A program made the translations under genes and the position numbers. 10,274 bases of DNA from Candidatus Magasanikiibacteriota bacterium (GTDB taxonomy: Bacteria; Patescibacteriota; Patescibacteriia; Magasanikbacterales; GWA2-37-8): assembly GCA_026396535.1 (NCBI GenBank), contig JAPLWP010000002.1:1-10274 (forward strand), read 5' to 3'. Positions 1 through 6,882 of this stretch are shown in pieces. The stretch's first letter is position 1, and the number at the start of each line of letters is the position of its first letter. The notes below the pieces were generated by a model. That model was not told the DNA's origin. It did not search any database and saw only the letters and a program-made list of their open reading frames with translations.

Positions 1-625
1 AATCTTTTTGAGCAGCCTGCACATCAGCATCGGTCAAAATTCCTACTTGGCGCACGGCATTATCCATGGCCACAGTGCTTTGAGCATAAATTAATTTCTG
101 TTTGGCAGTATCTAGACCGGGGATAGTAAATGTGGAAGGACCAACATTATTATCTTTGCCTGATTTATCAGCATAGACCTGCGCTTTTATTTCTCCATTA
201 GCTGGCACCGTGACTTTATCACTTAAACGAAACAAAACTCCACCAGGAGTCAGTAAACGAGTAGTCTTTACCAAAGTTTGAGGTTCAGCAGTCTTATTAA
301 AAAGCGTCACTTCACCACCAGCAGTACCTTCGATAGTTTTCGAACCGGTAGGAAAATATTTTTGAGAAAAATTTACTACTGTAGAAGAAACTGTACCAGC
401 AATAGAATCTTTGCCATCGGAAATAGCAGATAATTTCACATTCATGTTTACACTGCGGGTGTCTTCTTTAGCCATGATAGTAATAGTTGCTTTTTTAGAA
501 GTAATTAAAACTACTACTCCTAGCAACACTACCGTTAAAACTAAAAATGACAGGGCAATAGTGCGATAAAAACCTACCGAGGGCTGAGCGTATGGCTCTC
601 GAGTTTCAGTATGACGAACGCGCAT
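1..625 (-). CDS. Membrane-anchored baseplate-J-like surface protein, 3' part missing
   Basis: The reading frame is open from an ATG at 623-625 to the window edge: 208 codons, with the C-terminus cut off. Residues 1-20 are polar and Arg-containing, 22-42 form one hydrophobic membrane segment, and the rest is a Thr/Val-rich, probably extracytoplasmic region. The stretch at about 100-143 (GGEVTLFNKT, LVKTTRLLTPGGVLFR, VTVPANG) resembles the beta-rich repeat of proteins named baseplate J-like in Patescibacteria. This is family recognition by eye, not a search result. It lies 61 nt downstream of pilB on the same strand, so it may be read through from that operon as well as from its own promoter. 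A role in a surface or pilus structure is inferred from position. No Shine-Dalgarno sequence precedes the start. Confidence 0.75.
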   Translation of the reverse strand, partial: MRVRHTETREPYAQPSVGFYRTIALSFLVLTVVLLGVVVLITSKKATITIMAKEDTRSVNMNVKLSAISDGKDSIAGTVSSTVVNFSQKYFPTGSKTIEGTAGGEVTLFNKTAEPQTLVKTTRLLTPGGVLFRLSDKVTVPANGEIKAQVYADKSGKDNNVGPSTFTIPGLDTAKQKLIYAQSTVAMDNAVRQVGILTDADVQAAQKD

Positions 626-660
626 ATTAAAAATTATAAATATTTTTACAAGTTAAAATA

Positions 661-689
661 ATTATACCACAAAATTAGAATGATGACTA
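661..689 (-). promoter_or_regulatory. Putative extended -10 promoter for the baseplate-J-like gene
   Basis: Read on the minus strand, TAGTCA (689-684) and TATAAT (666-661) are separated by 17 nt. The -10 is preceded by TGG, matching the extended -10 form TGn. The -35 overlaps the pilB stop codon. Transcription would start near 654, about 30 nt before the ATG at 625. A second TATAAT at 633-638 could give an almost leaderless transcript. No terminator hairpin is visible between pilB and this gene, so read-through is also possible. Confidence 0.5.
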
Positions 690-2411
690 CTGACTCACTC
701 TAAATACTTCGTAAAGTGATGTAATTTTATCCAAGGCTTTGAGAACTCCGTCTTGAGCCATGGTTACCATACCATTTTTTACCGCTATTTCTTGGATAGT
801 ATATTCAGAAACCTGATTACTCAAAATAATTTGTTCCACTTCTTTGGTCATGATAAATATTTCGTATATACCAATACGCCCTTTGTACCCCAAACCACTA
901 CACTGTTCACAACCAGCGCCTTTATAGAAATGTAAATTAGCCATATCTATCTTGGCTTTTTCCGCTGGTGGTAATTTTTCCAATAATTCAGTGGCTTGAC
1001 GCAAAGTTTCTGGTCCGGTTTCATCTTCCACCACACAATTTGGACAAATACGACGCACCAAACGCTGACCAATCACCGCGTTGAGGGCCGGTGCCAACAA
1101 AAATGGTTTCACACCCATAGAGAGGAAACGCGGAATAGCACCAGAGGCACTATTGGTATGAATAGTAGAAAGCATTAAGTGACCAGTAAGCGCGGCCTGG
1201 ATAGCAATTTCGGCACTTTCTAGATCGCGGATTTCACCCACCATACAAATATCCGGATCCTGACGCAAAATACTGCGCAAACCTTTGGCAAAAGTATAAT
1301 CATGTGACATGTCCACCTGACTCTGATTGATGCCGTCCATTTTAATTTCAATTGGATCTTCCAAAGTAATAATTTTTACACCTGGTTTATTTAGGGTGCG
1401 CAAAATACCATATAGAGTAGTAGTTTTACCACTACCTGTCGGACCAGTAGTGATGATCATACCATTTGGTCGCTCTACTTCTTTTTTCAGTTTCTCATAA
1501 GCTTCACCGCGCAAACCCAATTCATCATAAGTAACACCCTTGCTACCACTATGCAAAATACGCATTACCACACTCTCACCGTGGATAGTTGGCAAAGTAG
1601 AAACACGCACATCCAGAGTACCACTTCCAAGACGCAAAGTTACACGTCCATCTTGTGGCTTATCAGTAACATTAATTTTTAAAGCGGCCAATAATTTAAT
1701 ACGAGATACAAATCGCTTCCATTGTTCTTTGGGTAACTTAGCCACATCATGCAAGATGCCATCAATACGATAGCGAACCGCAATACCACTTTCTTCCGCT
1801 TCCACATGAACATCCGAAGAATTGATTTTCAAAGCGGCAGCAATAATGAGAATTAAAATATCGGTCACCGATACATCTACAAATTTTTCTTGTAATTTTT
1901 GTAAATTATTTATATCATCACCAAATTTTGCCAGATCTTCATCGGTAATACTGATATCTTTGGTAATTTCTTTTACTATCGGTAAATTATCATATAATTT
2001 CAAAACGTGTTCAAAACTATTTTCAGAGATTAGATAAATTGTGGCCGGTGCGTGATGACGTTCACCTAAATCAAAAATATATTGGCCAAGCTCTTCGCTT
2101 GGCTCCAAAATTCCCACTCTAACTTCTTCAGGAGTAGAATAAAAACACACTACCCCGCGAGACTCCGCGTCTTCCTGAGGAATAGTACGCAAAGATTCAG
2201 CGGATACCGGGAAGGCACTCAGATCAATATATTGCAAACCTAATTGCCCGGCATTTTGTGCGGTAATTTCTTCTTTTTCTTTCAGTTCAATTTTTTTCAT
2301 TTTCTGCGTAAACTTGGCGGTGCTATCTTTATCACCACCAACAGGCGCCACTACTGTATCATCAGAGGGCTTTTTCAGCAGGTTTCCAATAGAGGGAAAA
2401 TCCGAAGACAT
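687..2411 (-). CDS. pilB: Type IV pilus assembly ATPase PilB (GspE/PilB family)
   Basis: This 574-residue protein is the cytoplasmic motor ATPase that powers pilin polymerisation in type IV pilus (or type II secretion-like) machines. It has a degenerate N-terminal domain (about 50-150) and then the family motor domain with all signature elements: Walker A GPTGSGKTT at 323-331, Asp box ITLEDPIE at 348-355, Walker B region RQDPDICMVGEIRD at 383-396, His box TGHLMLSTIHTN at 409-420, and a zinc-binding pair CPNC (456-459) and CEQC (501-504). Length and the four-Cys site fit the PilB/GspE extension ATPases rather than PilT, which is shorter and lacks the zinc site. The ATG lies 2 nt after the stop of the upstream membrane-protein gene, so the two are probably co-transcribed and translationally coupled. 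No clear Shine-Dalgarno is seen. No other pilus gene is in the window, so the symbol rests on the protein alone. Confidence 0.95.
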   Translation of the reverse strand: MSSDFPSIGNLLKKPSDDTVVAPVGGDKDSTAKFTQKMKKIELKEKEEITAQNAGQLGLQYIDLSAFPVSAESLRTIPQEDAESRGVVCFYSTPEEVRVGILEPSEELGQYIFDLGERHHAPATIYLISENSFEHVLKLYDNLPIVKEITKDISITDEDLAKFGDDINNLQKLQEKFVDVSVTDILILIIAAALKINSSDVHVEAEESGIAVRYRIDGILHDVAKLPKEQWKRFVSRIKLLAALKINVTDKPQDGRVTLRLGSGTLDVRVSTLPTIHGESVVMRILHSGSKGVTYDELGLRGEAYEKLKKEVERPNGMIITTGPTGSGKTTTLYGILRTLNKPGVKIITLEDPIEIKMDGINQSQVDMSHDYTFAKGLRSILRQDPDICMVGEIRDLESAEIAIQAALTGHLMLSTIHTNSASGAIPRFLSMGVKPFLLAPALNAVIGQRLVRRICPNCVVEDETGPETLRQATELLEKLPPAEKAKIDMANLHFYKGAGCEQCSGLGYKGRIGIYEIFIMTKEVEQIILSNQVSEYTIQEIAVKNGMVTMAQDGVLKALDKITSLYEVFRVSQ

Positions 2412-2413
2412 AA

Positions 2414-3385
2414 TTATGACAATCTAAAAAACTTTTTCAAAAAAATAACAGTACGACTCCCCACTCCTTCATGATGCATTTTCATAAACAAATATACCCA
2501 TGAACAAGTAACAAACGCATTAAAAATTCCAGCAGCCACCAATACAATCATGGCATAAAATACCATGCCAGTATACATTCCAAACAGAATTAGGCCATTG
2601 AACCCAGTCAATCCCGCAATTATCCAAACAATAAGCGAAGGAATAAAAGAAATAAATGAACCATACACCGCTACACCCAAAAAGAATACATTTAAAAGGA
2701 CCAACACCATTCCCAACTCAAATGATACGAGCAAATGTTCTGATAAAAGTTCCCAGCCTTTTAACAAAGATTCTTTTACATTTTTATGTTCCAATAAAAT
2801 ATAACCACTGGCATAAATAATACTAGCCTCAAATAGCAGCGCAACGAGAATAGCCAAAGTACCAATAGCAACAAGTAAAAAACTTGAACCTAAACTATTA
2901 CTTCGTAGTACCATTCGGGCCAATACTGCAAACAATCCCAAATCAATAAGTTGAAACAATCGGCCAAGCAAAGTCACGCCCAAAAGAGGACTAAATTTCT
3001 TTATACCTTTGTGCCAAGCTTCGTGTAATGGTAAAATCTTTCCAGTTTTATAATAATGAATTCCATAAGAAATAATAGCACCGCGTGAACCTACCGCTAC
3101 AAATACCAAACCAAAAACTACTAATAAAATTATTCCAAGTAACCAAAGTCCAAGTAAAATAATTGCCAATTTATGCCAATTAAAATCTAAATGAAGGGCG
3201 GCAATTTGTTCTTGATTAAAAAAATAAAAACCATTATTCACAGTTCTGTAAAATGCTCCCAAGAAATCACTCAAACCCCATTGTCCAATCACCGCAGATA
3301 ACAAACCAAAAATCCATAAAGACTTTTTTTGTTTCACCAGCGCCCAGGAATGAGCAAGTGCTTGGCGAAAAGTTGGCTCGTGCAT
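2414..3385 (-). CDS. Multi-pass membrane protein of unknown function
   Basis: This 323-residue protein is very hydrophobic. Likely membrane segments lie at about 23-42, 72-98, 132-158, 168-196, 218-256 (possibly two) and 262-300, with a basic C-terminal tail ending KKFFRLS. I do not recognise a named family with confidence. The opening (ALVKQKKSLWIFGLLSAV) resembles generic bacterial membrane proteins of unknown function in which a short amphipathic helix precedes the first transmembrane helix. No catalytic motif is visible. It is the first gene of a tight unit with pilB, 2 nt before the pilB start. That makes a link to pilus assembly or envelope possible but unproven. The ATG at 3383-3385 sits just downstream of a palindromic -10 region and has no Shine-Dalgarno, so the transcript may have an extremely short leader. 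Confidence 0.85.
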   Translation of the reverse strand: MHEPTFRQALAHSWALVKQKKSLWIFGLLSAVIGQWGLSDFLGAFYRTVNNGFYFFNQEQIAALHLDFNWHKLAIILLGLWLLGIILLVVFGLVFVAVGSRGAIISYGIHYYKTGKILPLHEAWHKGIKKFSPLLGVTLLGRLFQLIDLGLFAVLARMVLRSNSLGSSFLLVAIGTLAILVALLFEASIIYASGYILLEHKNVKESLLKGWELLSEHLLVSFELGMVLVLLNVFFLGVAVYGSFISFIPSLIVWIIAGLTGFNGLILFGMYTGMVFYAMIVLVAAGIFNAFVTCSWVYLFMKMHHEGVGSRTVIFLKKFFRLS

Positions 3386-3389
3386 AATA

Positions 3390-3409
3390 CTATAACATAC
3401 GTTATAGCA
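3390..3409 (-). promoter_or_regulatory. Palindromic extended -10 promoter, possible operator, upstream of the membrane-protein/pilB unit
   Basis: Perfect inverted repeat CTATAAC-ATAC-GTTATAG at 3390-3407 (7-bp arms, 4-nt centre). Read on the minus strand it contains TGCTATAAC (3409-3401), an extended -10 element, with no good -35. Transcription would begin roughly 8-10 nt before the ATG at 3385. A symmetric site coinciding with the -10 could bind a dimeric repressor. It could also be chance symmetry of an AT-rich promoter. Confidence 0.45.
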
Positions 3410-3423
3410 TATTTCTGAAAAAC

Positions 3424-3485
3424 AAAAAACCGTTCGCCCTACTCTGGTTCCAAATCTTTGGAAACAAAGTAGGTTGGCGAACGGT
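3424..3485 (-). terminator. Multi-layer hairpin terminator of the lipoprotein gene
   Basis: Outer arms ACCGTTCGCC (3429-3438) and GGCGAACGGT (3476-3485) pair perfectly over 10 bp. Inside are CTACT/AGTAG (3439-3443 with 3468-3472, leaving GTT 3473-3475 unpaired) and a third stem TTCCAAA/TTTGGAA (3448-3454 with 3457-3463). Read on the minus strand the hairpin is followed by a run of six T (3429-3424), as in an intrinsic terminator. It lies 65 nt past the lipoprotein stop codon. The three nested stems with an asymmetric bulge are more elaborate than a simple terminator needs. Confidence 0.8.
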
Positions 3486-3550
3486 CTCTGTTGAGCCCGT
3501 AAGCTTCCCCCACCTGCTGGATACCTCCATGAATCAAGCAGTGAAAAAAG

Positions 3551-4069
3551 TTATGGCGCAGTGCAGCCGGTGATTGGGGCGGACAAGCAGACATCATCCC
3601 CGTCATCGTAACCACACCCCAACTCAAGAGTGCACGGGTTGCCGTCGTCACAGGCGATCAATTTGTGAAACTCTGGACAGGTAAGATTAGGCAAACACTT
3701 GCCCATCCACCCGTCGTAGTGCCACAATGGATCGCCGTCATGACAAGTCTGAACAATGCCTTGGCAATCGTCGCCCTCATCACACGGCATACAGCCCACA
3801 GCCCAAACATTGACACACATACCCGTCTTTGTGTCGCAGGTATCCGCGGTGCAAGCGTTGTTGTCATCACAAGTTGAAGTACACTGCTTAAAAGGTTCTT
3901 CAACGGCAGTGGATGGCGTGACATCGTGGGCCGGATCCTCATCAGAAACCAGGGTGGCATAACTCGGTTGCGCAAACGCTGGTGCTACCGTCGAAGACGA
4001 GGAAATCTCCTGATCGACCACACAGCCGACCAAAAAAACTAGAAACAGAACGAGAGAAAAGTTCCTCAT
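3551..4069 (-). CDS. Cysteine-rich lipoprotein with CDDxNxCT repeats
   Basis: This 172-residue protein begins with a short lipoprotein signal peptide: MRN, a hydrophobic core, and the lipobox LVGC with the acylated Cys at 16. A Ser/Thr/Ala/Pro-rich linker (about 20-60) follows, then a domain with 16 further cysteines (63 to 169), enough for up to eight disulfides. Two copies of an acidic motif are visible: CDDNNACTADTC (67-78) and CDDGNPCTLELGC (140-152). Such CDDGNxCT motifs are familiar in secreted Cys-rich proteins of Myxococcota and other large-genome bacteria. The even cysteine count fits a folded extracytoplasmic domain tethered to the outer face of the membrane. The start is set by the lipobox and by AGAGGTG seven nt upstream; an upstream GTG at 4117 would add 16 residues before the signal peptide. 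The gene is GC-richer than its neighbours (35 of 60 bases in 3601-3660). Function unknown; surface adhesion or metal binding are only guesses. Confidence 0.8.
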   Translation of the reverse strand: MRNFSLVLFLVFLVGCVVDQEISSSSTVAPAFAQPSYATLVSDEDPAHDVTPSTAVEEPFKQCTSTCDDNNACTADTCDTKTGMCVNVWAVGCMPCDEGDDCQGIVQTCHDGDPLWHYDGWMGKCLPNLTCPEFHKLIACDDGNPCTLELGCGYDDGDDVCLSAPITGCTAP

Positions 4070-4075
4070 AACAAA

Positions 4076-4095
4076 CACCTCTAGCGCAACAGCGC
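4076..4095 (-). promoter_or_regulatory. Ribosome binding site and adjacent GCGC hairpin of the lipoprotein gene
   Basis: AGAGGTG at 4082-4076 (minus) is a strong Shine-Dalgarno sequence 6-7 nt before the ATG at 4069, and it decides the start. Directly upstream, GCGC-TGTT-GCGC (4095-4084) can form a small GC-only hairpin. Most other starts in the window lack a recognisable Shine-Dalgarno, so this one stands out. Confidence 0.7.
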
Positions 4096-4107
4096 CATGA
4101 TTGGCCA

Positions 4108-4157
4108 AAATTGGCACGAATAAAATGTTTTACAATACAACTTGTTCGTACCAATTT
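4108..4157 (-). promoter_or_regulatory. Long inverted repeat in the lipoprotein leader RNA
   Basis: Arms AAATTGGCACGAA (4108-4120) and TTCGTACCAATTT (4145-4157) match over 13 positions with one mismatch. Read as minus-strand RNA, that mismatch becomes a G-U wobble, so the stem is continuous in the transcribed orientation. The loop is 24 nt and contains a smaller TAAAA/TTTTA stem. The element lies in the predicted leader, between promoter and ribosome binding site. No T-run follows it closely, so it is not an obvious intrinsic terminator. A neighbouring palindrome TTGGCCAA (4101-4108) repeats part of the arm. Confidence 0.5.
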
Positions 4158-4193
4158 AAGATAAAAAGAACAGGGTTATTTTTACAACATTAG

Positions 4194-4222
4194 AGAATAG
4201 CATAAATTAAAGAAAAAGTCAA
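4194..4222 (-). promoter_or_regulatory. Promoter of the lipoprotein gene
   Basis: Read on the minus strand, TTGACT (4222-4217), a 17-nt spacer and TATTCT (4199-4194), with TGC before the -10 (extended form). Transcription would start near 4187, leaving a leader of about 118 nt before the ATG. The promoter lies just downstream of the ftsH terminator, so the lipoprotein gene should be transcribed independently of ftsH. Confidence 0.65.
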
Positions 4223-4236
4223 TGATGGCTAAACTA

Positions 4237-4271
4237 AAAAACACCGATAATGATTTATTATTGGTGTTTTT
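4237..4271 (-). terminator. Terminator of ftsH
   Basis: Arms AAAAACACC-G-ATAAT (4237-4251) and ATTAT-T-GGTGTTTTT (4257-4271) give a 15-bp stem with one G/T position and a 5-nt loop. The stem starts 12 nt beyond the ftsH stop codon. A-run and T-run flank it on both sides, so it could work in either direction, but only minus-strand genes abut it. Confidence 0.8.
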
Positions 4272-4282
4272 ATTTTTTTATT

Positions 4283-6124
4283 TTAAACCTGCGGTCTGTC
4301 TCCCAAAATTCTGATCACATCATCCTGTTCTACGGTTTCCTTTACCATCAACTCAGCCACCAAGGCTTCCATCTTTTGTTTTTGAGCACCCACTACTTCA
4401 CGAGCACGTTTTTCGGCTTGATCAAGCAGGTCTTTGATTTCGGCATCAATCTGACGAGCAGTCTCATCGCTATAATCGCGCTGTTCGTGAATCTCTTTAC
4501 CAAGAAAAACCATCTCGTCTTGAGCTCCAAAAGTACGAGGTCCGAGTTTGCTACTCATACCATAGTGCATCACCATATTACGAGCCGTCTTGGTAGCATT
4601 ACTAAGATCAGAACTTGGTCCGGTAGAGAGCATATCATCACCAAAAATCATTTTTTCTACCACATAGCCGCCGAGCATCATAGCCAAAGTATCTTTAAAT
4701 TGAGAAATAGTCTGGTAATGTTTATCTTCAATTGGCATGTGGAGTGTATAGCCGCCAGCCGCACCACGAGAAATCACCGACACTTTGCGAATCGGATCAC
4801 AGTGAGCCATGAAATGACCTACTACCGCATGGCCAGCTTCATGATAAGCAGTCATCTTTTTATCTCGTTCGCTAGTTACTCTATTTTTTCTTTCTGGTCC
4901 CAGCAATACTTTTTCTACACTTTCTAGCACTTCACTTTCACCCACAGTTTTCTTGCCACGACGTACGGCTAATATTGCCGCTTCATTTAATAAGTTATCC
5001 AAATCCGCACCAGAAAATCCAGGAGTACGCTGAGCCAATTTTGCCAAAGAAACTTCCGGCTCCATTGGTTTGCCAACAGCATGAATTTTCAAAATTTCTT
5101 CACGGTCTTTGATGTCTGGCATATCAATAGTCACACGACGATCAAAACGACCAGGACGAAGAAGAGCAGGATCTAATACATCCGGACGATTGGTTGCAGC
5201 CATAATAATGATACCAATGTTGGCTTCAAAACCATCCATCTCTACCAATATTTGATTCAGAGTTTGTTCGCGTTCATCGTGACCACCGCCAAGTCCTGTA
5301 CCACGACGACGACCGACAGCATCAATTTCATCAATAAATATAATAGCCGGAGCCGCCTTTTTTGCTTTTGCAAAAAGATCACGCACACGACTAGCACCAA
5401 CACCCACAAACATTTCCACAAATTCCGAACCACTCATATGGAAAAATGGCACACCCGCTTCACCAGCAACAGCACGAGCCATCAGAGTTTTACCGGTACC
5501 AGGAGATCCCATAAGCAAAAAACCTTTTGGAATTTTGGCACCCATGTCGGCAAACTTTTTTGGATCTTTGAGAAAATCTACGATTTCTTCCAATTCTTGT
5601 TTGGCTTCTTTAGCGCCAGCTACATCAGCAAAAGTTTTCTTACCTTTTTTCTCCGGATCAAATTCTTTTGGATTGCTTTGTCCAAAACCCATCGCTTTGT
5701 TATTACCACCTTGCACACTACGAGTCATGAAATATAAAAATACCATGATGATAATTAGCGGCACAATGGCTGGCAATAAATTAGCGGCCCAAAATTTCCA
5801 AGAGCTTTGATCTTTTATTTCTACTTCTACATTAGCACGAGCAGTATCGGACACGCCGTAGTTTTTCATCACATCACCAAAAGATTCGCTGGATTCTTTT
5901 TTTGCTTCTTGCTGTTTGGCATTCGCGTCTTTCATGGTAGCGGTCAAGATATCGCCCTGCACCGTCACTTTTTTGACAGTGCCAGCATTTATTTCCTGCA
6001 CCAATTTGGCAATATCTACATTTTCAGGCTTTTTGTCCTGACTAGAGCGCGACAAGCCTAAAACACCAGCTACAACCAAAAGTACCAGGAATACAGCCAA
6101 AAAATTCTTCAAAAAGTTTTTCAT
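4283..6124 (-). CDS. ftsH: ATP-dependent zinc metalloprotease FtsH
   Basis: FtsH is a membrane-anchored AAA+ protease that forms hexamers, extracts membrane proteins and degrades misfolded or regulatory proteins. The 613-residue protein has two membrane segments (about 7-26 and 111-135) flanking an extracytoplasmic domain. The AAA+ module follows: Walker A GSPGTGKT at 206-213, a pore-loop region [20 protein letters not shown] (227-246), Walker B IIFIDEID at 261-268, and the second region of homology with arginine fingers [19 protein letters not shown] (311-329). The protease domain carries the zinc site HEAGH (428-432), with Asp506 (SSDLSNAT) the likely third ligand. All catalytic elements are intact and the length is normal for the family. 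It is a single-gene unit with its own promoter and terminator, bordered on both sides by the GC-richer orphan units. No Shine-Dalgarno is visible before the ATG at 6124. Confidence 0.97.
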   Translation of the reverse strand: MKNFLKNFLAVFLVLLVVAGVLGLSRSSQDKKPENVDIAKLVQEINAGTVKKVTVQGDILTATMKDANAKQQEAKKESSESFGDVMKNYGVSDTARANVEVEIKDQSSWKFWAANLLPAIVPLIIIMVFLYFMTRSVQGGNNKAMGFGQSNPKEFDPEKKGKKTFADVAGAKEAKQELEEIVDFLKDPKKFADMGAKIPKGFLLMGSPGTGKTLMARAVAGEAGVPFFHMSGSEFVEMFVGVGASRVRDLFAKAKKAAPAIIFIDEIDAVGRRRGTGLGGGHDEREQTLNQILVEMDGFEANIGIIIMAATNRPDVLDPALLRPGRFDRRVTIDMPDIKDREEILKIHAVGKPMEPEVSLAKLAQRTPGFSGADLDNLLNEAAILAVRRGKKTVGESEVLESVEKVLLGPERKNRVTSERDKKMTAYHEAGHAVVGHFMAHCDPIRKVSVISRGAAGGYTLHMPIEDKHYQTISQFKDTLAMMLGGYVVEKMIFGDDMLSTGPSSDLSNATKTARNMVMHYGMSSKLGPRTFGAQDEMVFLGKEIHEQRDYSDETARQIDAEIKDLLDQAEKRAREVVGAQKQKMEALVAELMVKETVEQDDVIRILGDRPQV

Positions 6125-6164
6125 AAATTTAGGTTAAATAGGTAATCGGTCTCTTTACTATCCT

Positions 6165-6170
6165 ATTATA
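6165..6170 (-). promoter_or_regulatory. Putative -10 element of the ftsH promoter
   Basis: TATAAT read on the minus strand, about 40 nt before the ftsH ATG. A matching -35 at ideal spacing is not evident. An alternative reading pairs TTGTAT with TAGGAT at 17 nt, using overlapping bases. The leader would be about 30 nt. Confidence 0.4.
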
Positions 6171-6237
6171 TAGTAGTAAATAATACAATGATTCTACCTC
6201 AAAACTTCCAATTAATCAAGGGTGATAAAATAAACAA

Positions 6238-6300
6238 AAAATCACCCACGCTATTTAAAAACAATAAAATTATTTTTAAATAGCGATAGTGGGTGATTTT
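6238..6300 (-). terminator. Very long hairpin terminator behind the second orphan gene
   Basis: Left arm AAAATCACCCAC-GCTATTTAAAAA (6238-6261) pairs along its full 24 bp with right arm TTTTTAAATAGC (6273-6284) plus GTGGGTGATTTT (6289-6300). Only the four bases GATA (6285-6288) bulge out. The loop is 11 nt. On the minus strand the stem ends in a T-run, fitting termination of the orphan gene before the ftsH promoter. The A/T-flanked arms would also allow termination in the opposite direction, though no plus-strand gene is present here. Confidence 0.75.
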
Positions 6301-6308
6301 AAATCTTA

Positions 6309-6344
6309 CCCATCCATATGGAGCTTACTCAACATATGGATGGG
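6309..6344 (-). repeat. Perfect 12-bp inverted repeat just after the second orphan gene
   Basis: CCCATCCATATG (6309-6320) and CATATGGATGGG (6333-6344) are perfect inverted copies with a 12-nt loop. The hairpin begins 14 nt beyond the stop codon at 6359-6361 and has no T-run of its own. It lies immediately before the long terminator at 6238-6300, so the transcript would end in two tandem hairpins. It could protect the mRNA 3' end or be a protein-binding site; the sequence does not decide. Confidence 0.65.
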
Positions 6345-6358
6345 GCTGGTTTGATGAC

Positions 6359-6841
6359 TCAAGCTTTGAACTTTGGCACCAAACTATTTTGATGAAAAAT
6401 GCTTGCCATGACCACGATTTGGCCGGACCGTGGAAAGATCTTCACCGGGTGAAAGCGGATCACCCATGCCTGGCGCTGTTCGCTAAACGCCATATACGGG
6501 ATGCTCAGACACACCTCAAACGGATCACTGTATGGCTCCATGATCTCCGCCGCAGCGAAATAGATGTTCAGGCCACGCAGATTCCCCGGCAAATTCGCTT
6601 GGTCCATGATCAGCACCTCCGCGTCGCAGAGGCCAAAATCACCTTCCAAGGTTTTCGCTCGCTTCAGGAACTCAACTTCTCTGATAGTACCCTCCCCCGA
6701 TTTGAGAACTGGAACAAATTCAACATGCTCCAATCCGAAGTTTGCAGACATTGGCTGATCCTTCGTCACCAGACATTCTGGTGGATAAAGGATGCCGGCC
6801 AGCCGATCCGACGGCAGACCCATTCGCTTCGCTCCCTGCAT
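6359..6841 (-). CDS. Orphan protein of unknown function, GC-rich gene
   Basis: I do not recognise this 160-residue protein. It appears soluble, with no signal peptide or membrane segment when started at the ATG at 6839-6841. It contains mixed hydrophobic and charged segments, three Cys (PPEC, GLCDAE, EVCLS) without a metal-site spacing, and ends in VPKFKA with a TGA stop. The start is chosen because GGGGG (6851-6847) lies 5 nt upstream and because base composition changes from AT-rich to GC-rich at about 6850. A GTG at 6886 would add a hydrophobic MFFRFCISIFLLGAI segment, but that lies about where transcription is predicted to begin. Composition is richer in GC than the flanking ftsH and S1 genes (33 of 60 bases in 6541-6600). 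It has its own promoter and two hairpins behind it, like an independent insertion. That it is translated is inferred from the open frame, ribosome binding site and flanking signals. Confidence 0.65.
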   Translation of the reverse strand: MQGAKRMGLPSDRLAGILYPPECLVTKDQPMSANFGLEHVEFVPVLKSGEGTIREVEFLKRAKTLEGDFGLCDAEVLIMDQANLPGNLRGLNIYFAAAEIMEPYSDPFEVCLSIPYMAFSEQRQAWVIRFHPVKIFPRSGQIVVMASIFHQNSLVPKFKA

Positions 6842-6882
6842 TATTGCCCCCAGCAAAAAAATTGAAATACAAAACCTAAAAA

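Noticed and set aside
3429..3485. Integron attC site behind an orphan cassette
   Set aside because: A bulged palindrome of about 57 nt after a single GC-rich gene suggested attC, but the ends lack the RYYYAAC...GTTRRRY core sites, no integrase is visible, and the two units are not adjacent. A terminator explains it better.
3439..3651. Minus-strand ORF extending past the lipoprotein stop into the terminator
   Set aside because: Mostly an alternative frame of the lipoprotein gene; it ends inside the hairpin and has no ribosome binding site. No sign that it is a frameshifted continuation, as the Cys pattern finishes cleanly at CTAP.
4070..4117. GTG start at 4117 for the lipoprotein
   Set aside because: Would place 16 extra residues before a complete lipoprotein signal peptide and run through the leader hairpin; the ATG at 4069 has a strong Shine-Dalgarno.
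4250..4927. Plus-strand ORF of 225 codons opposite the ftsH 3' end
   Set aside because: Fully antisense to a certain FtsH frame with HEAGH and other motifs; composition is His/Phe/Ser-rich as expected of a reverse complement of coding DNA; no promoter or ribosome binding site.
6293..6865. Plus-strand ORF of 190 codons opposite the second orphan gene
   Set aside because: Longer than the minus-strand ORF, so it was considered. It starts inside the terminator hairpin and runs through the second hairpin, whereas the minus frame has a Shine-Dalgarno, a promoter and a terminator in the right order. Not fully excluded, since neither protein is recognised.
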